Below, piece by piece: positions 1 through 7,031 of a stretch of 33,020 bases of DNA. A model generated the notes under the pieces. It was not told where the DNA came from. It saw only the letters and a list, made by a program, of their open reading frames with translations, and ran no database searches. This DNA comes from Streptomyces sp. CBMA29 (GTDB lineage Bacteria; Actinomycetota; Actinomycetes; Streptomycetales; Streptomycetaceae), in assembly GCF_014596445.1 (NCBI RefSeq), contig NZ_MECL01000052.1, positions 1-33,020 on the forward strand, in the 5' to 3' direction. Each line of letters opens with the position of its first letter. Positions within the stretch are counted from its first letter, which is position 1. Position numbers and translations under genes: made by a program.

Positions 1-1
1 C

Positions 2-694
2 GACGGCCGCCCCGTCACCGCGCGCGCCACCGAGATCGCGGCGGATCTGGTGGCGCTCGGCTGGGGTTTCACCCCCGCTCTCGAACTGCCGCTTGCGCTG
101 GGCGCGCGGACGCGGGTGGACGTGGACGGCTCGCTGGTCGCGGTGGTGGACGCGTGGCAGCGCGCGAGCGTGCCCGGCGTCTACCTCGCCGGGGAGTGCA
201 CCGGGGTCGGGGGCGCCGCGCTCGCCTTGCGCGAAGGCCGGTTGAGCGGCCTCGCCGTGGCCGCCGACCTGGGCCGGTCCTACGACCGCGGCGCCGTACG
301 CCGTCTGCGGTCGGGCATCGGTCGGGGCCGCCGCTTCGCCGCGGCGATGCACACCGCCCATCCGGTCCCGGCGCACTGGACGGCGTGGCTCACGCCCGAC
401 ACGGTCGTCTGCCGCTGCGAGGAGGTCACCTTCGCGGCGCTCGACGAGGCCCACCGCACGCTGGGCGCGGACGACCCGCGCACCCTCAAGCAGCTCGCCC
501 GCCCCGGTATGGGCATGTGCCAGGGCCGGATGTGCGGCTTCGCGACCACCGCGATCAGCGCCGCCCTCACCGGCCGCCCCGCCACCGCCGCCGACCACCG
601 CGGCCTGGCCACCCGCCCGCTGGCCTTCCCCGTACCGCTGGGCGAGATCGCCGCGGCGGACGGGGACGGCGAGGTGGACAGTCCTGACGCGTAA
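2..694 (+). CDS. FAD-dependent oxidoreductase with BFD-like [2Fe-2S] domain (3' part)
   Basis: The window opens inside this gene. The reading frame is open from base 2 to a TAA at 692-694, so only the last 230 residues are seen. The first part has the end of a Rossmann-type FAD/NAD(P) oxidoreductase, including the segment VYLAGECTGVGGAALALREG that resembles the final FAD-contacting stretch of this family. It is followed by a C-terminal BFD-like domain with the cysteine pattern CRCEE and CQGRMCG, which normally holds a [2Fe-2S] cluster. This architecture is known from the large subunits of opine oxidases, hydrogen cyanide synthase (HcnB) and D-amino acid or hydroxyproline-type dehydrogenases. 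The substrate cannot be read from this fragment, and the partner subunits would lie upstream of the window. The fold assignment is firm and the substrate is unknown. Confidence 0.85.
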   Translation, partial: DGRPVTARATEIAADLVALGWGFTPALELPLALGARTRVDVDGSLVAVVDAWQRASVPGVYLAGECTGVGGAALALREGRLSGLAVAADLGRSYDRGAVRRLRSGIGRGRRFAAAMHTAHPVPAHWTAWLTPDTVVCRCEEVTFAALDEAHRTLGADDPRTLKQLARPGMGMCQGRMCGFATTAISAALTGRPATAADHRGLATRPLAFPVPLGEIAAADGDGEVDSPDA

Positions 695-696
695 GA

Positions 697-794
697 GGCG
701 TGCGGACTCAGGCGTGCGGACTCAGACGTGCGGACTCAGACGTGGGGACTCAGGCGTGCGGACTCAGACGTGCGGGCTCAGGCGTGCGGGAGCA
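697..794. repeat. 14-bp tandem repeat array, seven units
   Basis: Seven head-to-tail 14-bp units start at 697, 711, 725, 739, 753, 767 and 781, with consensus GRCGTGCGGACTCA. The first six differ by one or two bases. The last is degenerate at its 3' end. The array fills the gap between two convergent genes and runs into the 3' end of the minus-strand gene, supplying that gene's TGA stop (778-780) and its last codons. Each of the first six units carries TGA on the minus strand, and because 14 is not a multiple of three these fall in all three frames. Confidence 0.9.
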
Positions 795-1335
795 CGAAAT
801 CGAATCCCTGCGCCTGGTGAATGCCGCCCGTGGCGCACCTGCCCTTGGTGGGGTAGCCGCCGTAGAACATGCAGAAGCAGCGGTAGCAGAATCGCCAATG
901 TGCTTGTGCGGTGGGTGTCTCGGGGACGTCGTGGCGCAGGAGCATGGTCGCGCCGAGAGAACGGTGACCATTGCCTCCGGCGCAGAGCCCGGGGCCGTAA
1001 TAGCTGAAGTACATGTTGTAGCAGTTGCCGCAGAAATTCCAGTACGACTGGTCGTTCGGCGTCTCGGTGTACCCGGTCGGCATGTTGCTGAACTGAAATC
1101 CCTGCGCGACGTGGCCGCTCCCGCCGACGACGCAGCGGCCCTGGCCGTTCGTGCCCTGGCCGCAGAACATCACGAAACACTGCTGGCAAAAACGCCAGCC
1201 CAGCCCGCTCTCGGCCTGTGCCTCACCGCCGAGCGCGAGGGTGCCGCCCACCAGGCCGGCCGCGATTCCCAGCGTCCTTCCGAGGAATTTACGCCGCCCC
1301 GGAGAATCCGGTCTCTGTTCGTATGTCCCCGTCAT
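778..1335 (-). CDS. Tat-exported protein with three Cys3-His repeats
   Basis: This is a 185-residue protein I do not recognise by name. The N-terminus carries a twin-arginine signal: GRRKFLGRT at residues 13-21, then a hydrophobic alanine/glycine stretch and an AQA-type cleavage site near residue 41. The exported part is three repeats of about 50 residues. Each has the pattern W-x-F-C-x2-C, a third cysteine 12-14 residues later, then GG and a histidine. Key residues are W47/C50/C53/C68/H75, W99/C102/C105/C118/H124 and W147/C150/C153/C167/H173. Three cysteines and one histidine per repeat suggest a metal site, and Tat export, which handles folded proteins, would fit loading of metal before secretion. 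That is inference; disulfide bonding is the alternative. The ATG at 1333-1335 follows a weak GGGTGG. The gene converges on the upstream oxidoreductase. Confidence 0.8.
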   Translation of the reverse strand: MTGTYEQRPDSPGRRKFLGRTLGIAAGLVGGTLALGGEAQAESGLGWRFCQQCFVMFCGQGTNGQGRCVVGGSGHVAQGFQFSNMPTGYTETPNDQSYWNFCGNCYNMYFSYYGPGLCAGGNGHRSLGATMLLRHDVPETPTAQAHWRFCYRCFCMFYGGYPTKGRCATGGIHQAQGFDFVLPHA

Positions 1336-1474
1336 TTTCCACCCCGTTCATGAGATCGGTGCGCCCGCGAATCACGGTCACGACGCGACCGTGGGCGAGC
1401 CCCCGCATAGTCCCGTTCCGCGCCGAGGGGCGTCAAGGAAAAGCGGCGTTCGCGGACAGCACTGTTGCCTGCCG

Positions 1475-2452
1475 TTACATTCGGGGACCCCTGCTCCCCG
1501 TCGCGTGGCGGTAGTCGCGCGGCGAGATGTGGTAGGCGGTGCGGAAGGAACGGGTGAAAGTGGAGTGGTCCCTGAATCCCCAGCGGGCGGCTATGCGGTG
1601 AACGGGGATGTCCTGGAGAGCGGGGTCGCGCAGGTCCCGGCGGGCGCGCTCCAGGCGGAGGCGGCGGATCCAGGCCGCGAGGGTGGTCTCGCGCGTGGTG
1701 AAGAGCCGGTGGAGATAGCCGACCGAGACGTGCAGGGCGTCGGCGACGTGGCTCGGGGAGAGGTCGGGGTCGTGCAGATGCTGCTGGACGAAGGCTTCGA
1801 CGCTCAGCAGGAGTGTGCGTCGGCGTGAATCCTCGTGGAGGGCGGCCTCCGCGTCGAGGTGGTGGGCGACGACGGCGGTCAGCAGGTCCTCGGATATCCG
1901 GGCCAGCCGCCCGAGGTCGTCGGGGCGGTAGGCCGCCTGTGTGGTCAGGCCGGTGAGGAAGTGCGCGAGCATGCCCGCGAATCCGGCCTGTCCCGGCAGG
2001 GGCCGGACCAGCAGGCGTTCGATCCGGTCGGCGGGCTGTCCGAGCTGTGCGCGCGGGATGTGGACGCGTACCAGTGTGGTGGGCTCGCCGCCCGCGCCGA
2101 GCTGGAGTCCGAAGGGGCGCGAGCTGTCGTAGAGGGCGATGTCCGTCGCCTCCAGGACCGCCTCGCGGCCGAGTTGGCTCATGACGAGCTTGCCCGTGGC
2201 CGCCATGGCCACGCAGAGGAGTTCCGGATCCGCCTGCCGGACCATCTTCGGCGTGCGGACGACCTGCGAGGGCGAGACCTTCAGCTCGACCACGTTCACC
2301 GCCGCGAGGTCGACGGTCCTGGCCGACGCCCTGAAGTCCTCCGCCTCCCGGCTGGACAGGCTCATCGGGTGCTCGCTGGTGACGAACAGCTCGTTGAGGG
2401 CGGCCAACCGGTCCGGCGGCGACAGATCGTCACGATCGAACATCGTCCGCAT
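1475..2452 (-). CDS. AraC-family transcriptional regulator
   Basis: This is a 325-residue regulator. Residues 1-210 resemble the AraC-binding-like sensor domain seen in many Streptomyces AraC proteins. Residues 220-320 form the two-helix-turn-helix DNA-binding domain, with the family signatures LHVSVGYLHRLF and AARWGFRDHSTFTRSFRTAY followed by SPRDYR. The start chosen is the ATG at 2450-2452, which has GGGGGAG five bases upstream; a second in-frame ATG is three codons further in. The frame stays open upstream of 2452, but the sequence there overlaps the neighbouring gene and is not protein-like. The gene lies downstream of the GH3 gene on the same strand with a hairpin between them, so it may be transcribed separately. 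The ligand and target are unknown. Confidence 0.9.
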   Translation of the reverse strand: MRTMFDRDDLSPPDRLAALNELFVTSEHPMSLSSREAEDFRASARTVDLAAVNVVELKVSPSQVVRTPKMVRQADPELLCVAMAATGKLVMSQLGREAVLEATDIALYDSSRPFGLQLGAGGEPTTLVRVHIPRAQLGQPADRIERLLVRPLPGQAGFAGMLAHFLTGLTTQAAYRPDDLGRLARISEDLLTAVVAHHLDAEAALHEDSRRRTLLLSVEAFVQQHLHDPDLSPSHVADALHVSVGYLHRLFTTRETTLAAWIRRLRLERARRDLRDPALQDIPVHRIAARWGFRDHSTFTRSFRTAYHISPRDYRHATGSRGPRM

Positions 2453-2473
2453 CACGGCTCCCCCTCGCACCGC

Positions 2474-2510
2474 GGTGGCCTCGCCCCGGAGTCTCCGGCC
2501 GCGAGCCACC
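2474..2510 (-). terminator. Hairpin between GH3 and AraC genes
   Basis: An imperfect long inverted repeat: outer arms GGTGG and CCACC, middle arms CTCG and CGAG, and an inner perfect CCGGAG-T-CTCCGG. It lies 70-106 bases past the GH3 stop and just upstream of the AraC ribosome binding site. It has no T-run, which is common for Streptomyces terminators. It could end the GH3 transcript or shape the 5' leader of the AraC mRNA. Confidence 0.45.
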
Positions 2511-2579
2511 TCGGGCCAAGTATCCCCCGGTGGCCGTCGGACCCGCCCACGGCGCGGACCCCGCCGGAGCCGGGCCCGA

Positions 2580-4091
2580 CTACCGGGAGCCCACCAGGAC
2601 TTCCGCCGCGGCGACACCGGAGGCGGCCGTCGCGCCGTGGGTGAAGATCTGCGCGGCGCCCTGGACGGAGTCGCCCGGCAGTCCCATCTCGACGACGATC
2701 GCGTCCGGACGCGCCCCGGCGAGTTCGGCGAGCGCGCGGCCCATCCACTTGTTGCGGGAGGCGTCCCTGACGACGACGACCAGCGGGCGCCCGGCGGCGG
2801 GCGCGAGCCCGTACGACTCCAGGAGGGCGGAGTCGGCGGCGAGTTCCTGGTGGTGGACGCGGACGAAGGTGGTGCCGGGCAGCCGCTCGCGCAGCGGGGC
2901 CGCGACACCCCACGGGGTCTCCTTGCCGATGGCCAGGTTGGTGGACGGCACCAGTTCGACCACGTGCGGGGGCGCGGTCAGCGGGAGGACGTCGCCCGCG
3001 GAGCCGCCGAGGCGTATGGCGCGGCGGGCGGCGACGTAGCCGATGTCGCCGCTGACCGGATTGACCGGAACCGCTCGCGCCAGGCCGGTCGACCACTCGG
3101 CGAAGGCGCGGACCTGCTCGGACGCCTCCTCCAGCCGCGCCTGCGTGAGGTCGCCCGACCGTACGGCGTCGGCGAGCGCGTCGGCGAGCAGGTCGACGGT
3201 GTCGGCCCCGGAGTTCTCGCCGCCGACACAGACCGCGTCGCAGCCCGCGACGACGGCCTTCACCGTGGCGCCGTCGATGCCGTAGCGGTCGGTGACGGCG
3301 CCCATCTCGATGGCGTCGGTGACGATCAGGCCGTCGAAGCCGAGTTCCTTGCGGAGCAGCCCGTTGAGGGTGCGGCTGCTGAGGGTGGCCGGAAAGTGCG
3401 GGTCGTAGGCGGGCACGAGGAGGTGACCGCTCATCACGGCGCGCACGCCCGCGCGTACGGCGGCCTCGAAGGGCGGCAGTGCCTGGGCCGCGATGGTCGT
3501 GAGGTCGGCGTCGTAGCTGGGCAGGCCGTGGTGGGAGTCGACGGCGACGTCCCCGTGGCCGGGGAAGTGCTTGGCGCAGGCGGCGACTCCGGCCGACTGG
3601 AGGCCCTGGATCCAGGCGCCCGCGTGCCGGGCGACCAGACCGGCGTCGACGCCGAAGGAGCGCACCCCGATGATCGGGTTGTCCGGGTTGGAGTTGACGT
3701 CCACGCTCGGCGCGTAGTTGAGGCTCACGCCCGCGGCGTGCAGTTGGCGGCCGAGGTCACGGGCGACGGACTCGGTGAGGTCGGGGTCGTCCACGGCGCC
3801 GAGCGCGAAGTTGCCGGGCCGGGTGGAGCCGGTCGAGGACTCGATACGGGTGACGTCCCCGGCCTCCTCGTCGATCGCGATGACCAACGCGGGGTTCTCG
3901 GCGCGCAGTTGCGCGGTCAGCCGGGCCACCTGCTGGGGCGAGGCGATATTGCGCGAGAAGAGGACGACGGAGGCCAGGCCGTCACCGATGGCCCGCAGCA
4001 CCCACTCCGGCGCCTCCGTCCCCACGAAGCCGGGCTGGAGGACGGAGAGCGCGAGTCGTCGCAGCTCCTTGTCGGGCGTGCTGGAGGACAT
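2580..4091 (-). CDS. GH3 beta-N-acetylglucosaminidase (cytosolic)
   Basis: This 503-residue glycoside hydrolase family 3 enzyme probably removes terminal beta-linked N-acetylglucosamine from chitooligosaccharides or muropeptides. It has the NagZ-type signatures: AIDEEAGDVTR near 72-82, KHFPGHGD at 174-181, then D185-S-H187, the acid/base loop of this subgroup. The nucleophile is Asp259 in FDGLIVTDAIEMGAV. The C-terminal half (about 330-500) is the second domain found in longer actinobacterial members. No signal peptide is visible, so it should act inside the cell on imported sugars. The start is the ATG at 4089-4091 with GGAAGG nine bases upstream; the frame continues upstream but crosses a dre-like operator, so a longer protein is unlikely. 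The operator at 4139-4154 suggests DasR control by amino-sugar phosphates. Confidence 0.92.
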   Translation of the reverse strand: MSSSTPDKELRRLALSVLQPGFVGTEAPEWVLRAIGDGLASVVLFSRNIASPQQVARLTAQLRAENPALVIAIDEEAGDVTRIESSTGSTRPGNFALGAVDDPDLTESVARDLGRQLHAAGVSLNYAPSVDVNSNPDNPIIGVRSFGVDAGLVARHAGAWIQGLQSAGVAACAKHFPGHGDVAVDSHHGLPSYDADLTTIAAQALPPFEAAVRAGVRAVMSGHLLVPAYDPHFPATLSSRTLNGLLRKELGFDGLIVTDAIEMGAVTDRYGIDGATVKAVVAGCDAVCVGGENSGADTVDLLADALADAVRSGDLTQARLEEASEQVRAFAEWSTGLARAVPVNPVSGDIGYVAARRAIRLGGSAGDVLPLTAPPHVVELVPSTNLAIGKETPWGVAAPLRERLPGTTFVRVHHQELAADSALLESYGLAPAAGRPLVVVVRDASRNKWMGRALAELAGARPDAIVVEMGLPGDSVQGAAQIFTHGATAASGVAAAEVLVGSR

Positions 4092-4138
4092 CAACTGGGC
4101 CTTCCACGTAGAGCCAACGCATTTGTGACACGGCGGAC

Positions 4139-4154
4139 ATTGGTACAGACCATC
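4139..4154 (-). promoter_or_regulatory. dre-like operator upstream of the GH3 gene
   Basis: On the minus strand this reads GATGGTCTGTACCAAT. The core TGGTCTGTACCA matches 10 of 12 positions of the DasR box TGGTCTAGACCA and is symmetric in its outer four bases. It ends 47 bases before the GH3 start codon. A TTGACA sits upstream at 4187-4182 (minus strand), but no well-spaced -10 box accompanies it. DasR is the GntR-family repressor of aminosugar use in Streptomyces and GlcNAc-hydrolase genes are typical targets, so site and gene fit together. Confidence 0.6.
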
Positions 4155-4359
4155 CGGATACTCGCCCAGCGTGATCTGGGGTGTCAAGTGCCTGACGCAC
4201 GTACACCGGCCACATCGGCCGGGGCGTCCGGGAGACCGCGCCTGACCTGGTCCGTCGCCGCCGGGGAGGCCAGGTCACCCGCGGTAGGGCCCGGATCGCG
4301 CACGGCGACGAGGTGGCCGAATCGCCGCCTCCGGGCGACGCGACACGCCAACTCCACGG
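4155..4359. other. Intergenic region between divergent genes
   Basis: Apart from the TTGACA noted for the GH3 gene, I see no gene or clear structure here. Open frames on both strands lack ribosome binding sites and recognisable protein character. Confidence 0.5.
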
Positions 4360-4389
4360 TTGACATGGGCGGTTGGTCTAATCCATTTT
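4360..4389 (+). promoter_or_regulatory. Candidate promoter with second dre-like site
   Basis: A perfect TTGACA (4360-4365) is followed 18 bases later by CATTTT (4384-4389), a weak -10. Within this stretch TGGTCTAATCCA (4374-4385) matches 10 of 12 bases of the DasR box, in the position where a repressor would block RNA polymerase. The next plus-strand gene starts at 4661, which would leave a leader of roughly 265 bases. The promoter is plausible but the -10 is poor, and the dre match is less symmetric than the site at 4139. Confidence 0.4.
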
Positions 4390-4660
4390 AGTGGGACGCG
4401 AGTTCAGCGAGCGACAAGCGCGGCGTAGTGCCATGAATGATGGGCAAGTTGCGAACGTCCGTTGCCGTACGCATCCACTCGCCCACCGACGGCAACGCAC
4501 GGTTCCGCCGTGCTTTGGCGTAGGCACATGTAGTGGCGGTCGCCCAGAACCACTCTCGGCACCGGACGCGATTGCCTGTCCCCACACGGCCGATCCGTCC
4601 CGGCCGAAGGAAAGCCCGGGGGCGATCCGCATCAGAGAACCGAACCCTGGAGCGACTGCT
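4390..4660 (+). other. Possible long 5' leader of the biosynthetic operon
   Basis: No convincing gene is seen. The dioxygenase frame is open through this stretch from a GTG at 4391, but the translation has no protein-like pattern. A minus-strand frame ending near 4388 gives a short stretch including SVGEWMRTATDVRNLPIIHG that looks more like real protein; it may be a gene remnant, but I cannot name it. The sequence is somewhat less GC-rich than the flanking genes. Confidence 0.35.
4649..4652 (+). promoter_or_regulatory. GGAG ribosome binding site deciding a TTG start
   Basis: GGAG lies eight bases before the TTG at 4661-4663. No ATG or GTG in a sensible place has a comparable site, so this fixes the proposed start of the dioxygenase. 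Confidence 0.55.
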
Positions 4661-5722
4661 TTGTCGGCGCCTGATCATTCTTTTCGAGCCTCTTCCGAAC
4701 GCCCGTACTTCAGCTCGGACGGCGAGACCTACCTCACACCGACTCCGCTGCGCAACCTCCGCAAGACACAGAAACTCCGTGTGCTGTCGGAGGAGGACTT
4801 CACTTTCTGGCAGACCTACGGATACGTCGTGGTGCGACAGGCGATACCCGCCCTCGCGGCGGACGAGCTGCTGGAATTCGCCTGGAATTTCCAGGGGCTC
4901 GATCCGGCCCGCCCGGACACCTGGTACGAGGAGCGGGAGTTCCGCTCGGATCTCGACAGGGAACTGCACATCTACGGTTTCGTCGAGGCTTACCAGCACC
5001 AGCTCATGTGGGACAGCCGGCAGTCGCAGCGCGTCTATGACGCCTTCGCCGACGTCTGGGACTGCGAAGAGCTGTGGGTGACGCTGGACCGGCTCAACCT
5101 CAATCCGCCCAACGTCAAGAACCGGGACCGCGCCCACATCGCGCCGACCGAGCGCGGCTTCGACATCAAGCTGCACTGGGACATCGACACCACGCTGGAC
5201 GTGCTCCCGCAGCGCGTCCAGGGAATCATCGCGCTCAACGACACCAAGCCCGAACAGGGCGGCTTCCAGTGCTCGCCCGACCTCTTCCACCGGTTCGAGG
5301 AGTGGAAGGCGCTCCAGCCGGAGGACCGCGACCCGATCCGGCCGAGCGTCGACCGCGCCGAATACCCCGTCATCCAGCCCGATCTCAAGGCCGGTGACCT
5401 GCTGATCTGGAACGGGCTGCTCGCGCACGGCGTCGCGCCCAACACCTCGGACAACGGCGTCCGCGCCGCCCAGTACCTCTCGATGATGCCCGCCCTGGAG
5501 TCGCACCAGGAGCTGCGGGAGTCGCGCGTCAACTCCTGGCGGACGCTCAGCACTCCGGAGTGGAACGGCACGCTGGTCGGCGACGCCACCCGGCACGAGT
5601 CCCTGCGCTACGGACCCGCGGAGCTGACCGACCTCGGTGCCAGGCTGCTGGGCCGCGACTCCTGGAAGCAGCAGCCCGCGGACCAGGGGACCGGGGAGCG
5701 GACATGCGCCGAATCTGCCTGA
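4661..5722 (+). CDS. Fe(II)/2-oxoglutarate dioxygenase, phytanoyl-CoA hydroxylase family
   Basis: This is a 353-residue non-haem iron oxygenase of the PhyH type, which couples 2-oxoglutarate decarboxylation to hydroxylation of a substrate. The iron triad is visible: H172-x-D174 in LHWDID and the distal H256 in LLAHGVAPN. R268 is the likely 2-oxoglutarate anchor, in DNGVRAAQYLSM. The fold begins at about residue 41 with LSEEDFTFWQTYGYVVVR. The proposed start is a TTG with GGAG upstream; the N-terminus is the least certain part. It is the first gene of a five-gene run and overlaps the next gene by 19 bases, so translation is probably coupled. In this setting, beside a decarboxylase and an acetyltransferase, it likely tailors an amino acid or amine. 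The substrate is unknown. Confidence 0.85.
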   Translation: MSAPDHSFRASSERPYFSSDGETYLTPTPLRNLRKTQKLRVLSEEDFTFWQTYGYVVVRQAIPALAADELLEFAWNFQGLDPARPDTWYEEREFRSDLDRELHIYGFVEAYQHQLMWDSRQSQRVYDAFADVWDCEELWVTLDRLNLNPPNVKNRDRAHIAPTERGFDIKLHWDIDTTLDVLPQRVQGIIALNDTKPEQGGFQCSPDLFHRFEEWKALQPEDRDPIRPSVDRAEYPVIQPDLKAGDLLIWNGLLAHGVAPNTSDNGVRAAQYLSMMPALESHQELRESRVNSWRTLSTPEWNGTLVGDATRHESLRYGPAELTDLGARLLGRDSWKQQPADQGTGERTCAESA

Positions 5723-7023
5723 CCCTTCCCACCGACAGGCCCTGCGCGACAACGATATCGGCGGTGCACGAGGAGGCGGCCCACGCCGCCACGCACTTCG
5801 ACGTCGAGGTGCGTCTGCTGGTCCTGGACTCCTCCGACGCCGGCGCCCGCGAGCAGCACGCGCGGGTCGTGCGCGGCCTGCCCGCCGTACCGGGCGTCGT
5901 CGTGCACCACCTCGGCGAGGCGGAGCAGCGCGACTTCCTGCGGCGGGTCATCGAGCGGGCCGCGCCGGACAAGCCGGAGCTGATGCTGGATCTGATGCTG
6001 CCCGCCCGGCTCTCGTACGGCGCCTGCACCAACCGCGCGTTCCTGATCGCCGCGGCGCTGGGCTGCGAGTCCGTGCACCGCAGGGACTCCGACAGCCGCT
6101 ACCAGTCCGTGGACGGTCTGCCGGTCTTCCCCGTCCACCATGAGCTGATGTCGCTCGGCAAGCGGGCGGGCGACGCGGCGGCGGGGGTGACCGAGACCGA
6201 CCTGGCGGACGCGCACACCGGCAAGACCGTCTCCATGGTGGGCAGTTCCTTCATCGGCGAGATGTCCGTCGACATTGAGGAGATGCACCGGCTCGACCGC
6301 GACGCCTACTACGACGTGGTCGGGCTGTGGGCACCGGTCCACTGGCCGTCGCGGAAGAAGCGGGAACTGGTCGACGAGTCCTTCAAGGGCGCGGGGCACG
6401 AGCCCTTCGCGGGCGACCACTCGACGCTCACCCTGGTCGACCCGATGCGGGTGGACATGTGCAACATCGCCTTCCACGGGGTCCACGAGCAGGTCCCGTT
6501 GATGCCCGCGACGGACACGATCGGCAGCGACTACTTCCTGATCCACCTCGTCCACGACGCGACGCTGCCCGGTGTCCTGCACAACCGGAACATCGTCAAC
6601 TACTACACGGGTGAACGGAAGACGGACGCCGGGTTCATGGCGTATCAATTGCGCTTCGCCAAATTCTTCCTGTCGATGCTGTATCTCAACGCCGTGTACG
6701 ACCGGATGGCCGAGGCCGGTTCCGCGCTGCTGGACGACGACCACCGGATACGGGTGGGCGCGGTCGCCGAATTGCTCCGGGACAGCGCCCTGTTGGACCG
6801 TGCGGAGAATGTGGAGCGGCTGGACATCCTCGACCGGTCCTACCGAAAGCTCGGCGGCAGGTACGCGGAATTCGCGGACTCGCTGGCGGAGCGGCGCGAG
6901 CGGTTGCTGGACGAGGCCCGCGGGGACATCGAGGATTACGCCCTGTTGACGGATATGTGGTCGGCGATGATTCGGGCGAGCAGAGAAACGGACCTCGGCA
7001 CACTCCAGCGGCTGCCTGGCTGA
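5704..7023 (+). CDS. DUF6271-like protein, possible GT-A type transferase
   Basis: This 439-residue protein resembles, from memory, the DUF6271 family of actinobacteria, whose activity I do not know. The N-terminus (RICLTLPT, then DVEVRLLVLDSSD) reads like the first strands of a nucleotide-sugar-binding GT-A fold. Further on, YGACTNRAFLIAAALGCESV is followed by the acidic motif D128-S-D130, in the place and style of the DxD metal site of family 2 glycosyltransferases. The middle part is rich in His, Asp and Trp; the last 120 residues look helical and charged. There is no signal peptide or membrane segment. GGGGAG lies five bases before the ATG at 5704. It overlaps the dioxygenase gene and is followed after eight bases by the decarboxylase. 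A glycosyl- or nucleotidyl-transfer role is inference only. Confidence 0.7.
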   Translation: MRRICLTLPTDRPCATTISAVHEEAAHAATHFDVEVRLLVLDSSDAGAREQHARVVRGLPAVPGVVVHHLGEAEQRDFLRRVIERAAPDKPELMLDLMLPARLSYGACTNRAFLIAAALGCESVHRRDSDSRYQSVDGLPVFPVHHELMSLGKRAGDAAAGVTETDLADAHTGKTVSMVGSSFIGEMSVDIEEMHRLDRDAYYDVVGLWAPVHWPSRKKRELVDESFKGAGHEPFAGDHSTLTLVDPMRVDMCNIAFHGVHEQVPLMPATDTIGSDYFLIHLVHDATLPGVLHNRNIVNYYTGERKTDAGFMAYQLRFAKFFLSMLYLNAVYDRMAEAGSALLDDDHRIRVGAVAELLRDSALLDRAENVERLDILDRSYRKLGGRYAEFADSLAERRERLLDEARGDIEDYALLTDMWSAMIRASRETDLGTLQRLPG

Positions 7024-7031
7024 CACCGCAC

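Noticed and set aside
2139..4391. Long plus-strand open frame of 750 codons opposite the AraC and GH3 genes
   Set aside because: Antisense shadow of two well-supported genes; composition is Arg/Gly/Ala-rich with no recognisable domain.
4391..4660. In-frame N-terminal extension of the dioxygenase from a GTG at 4391
   Set aside because: No ribosome binding site, no protein-like sequence, and the extension is absent from the normal PhyH domain. The TTG with GGAG is better.
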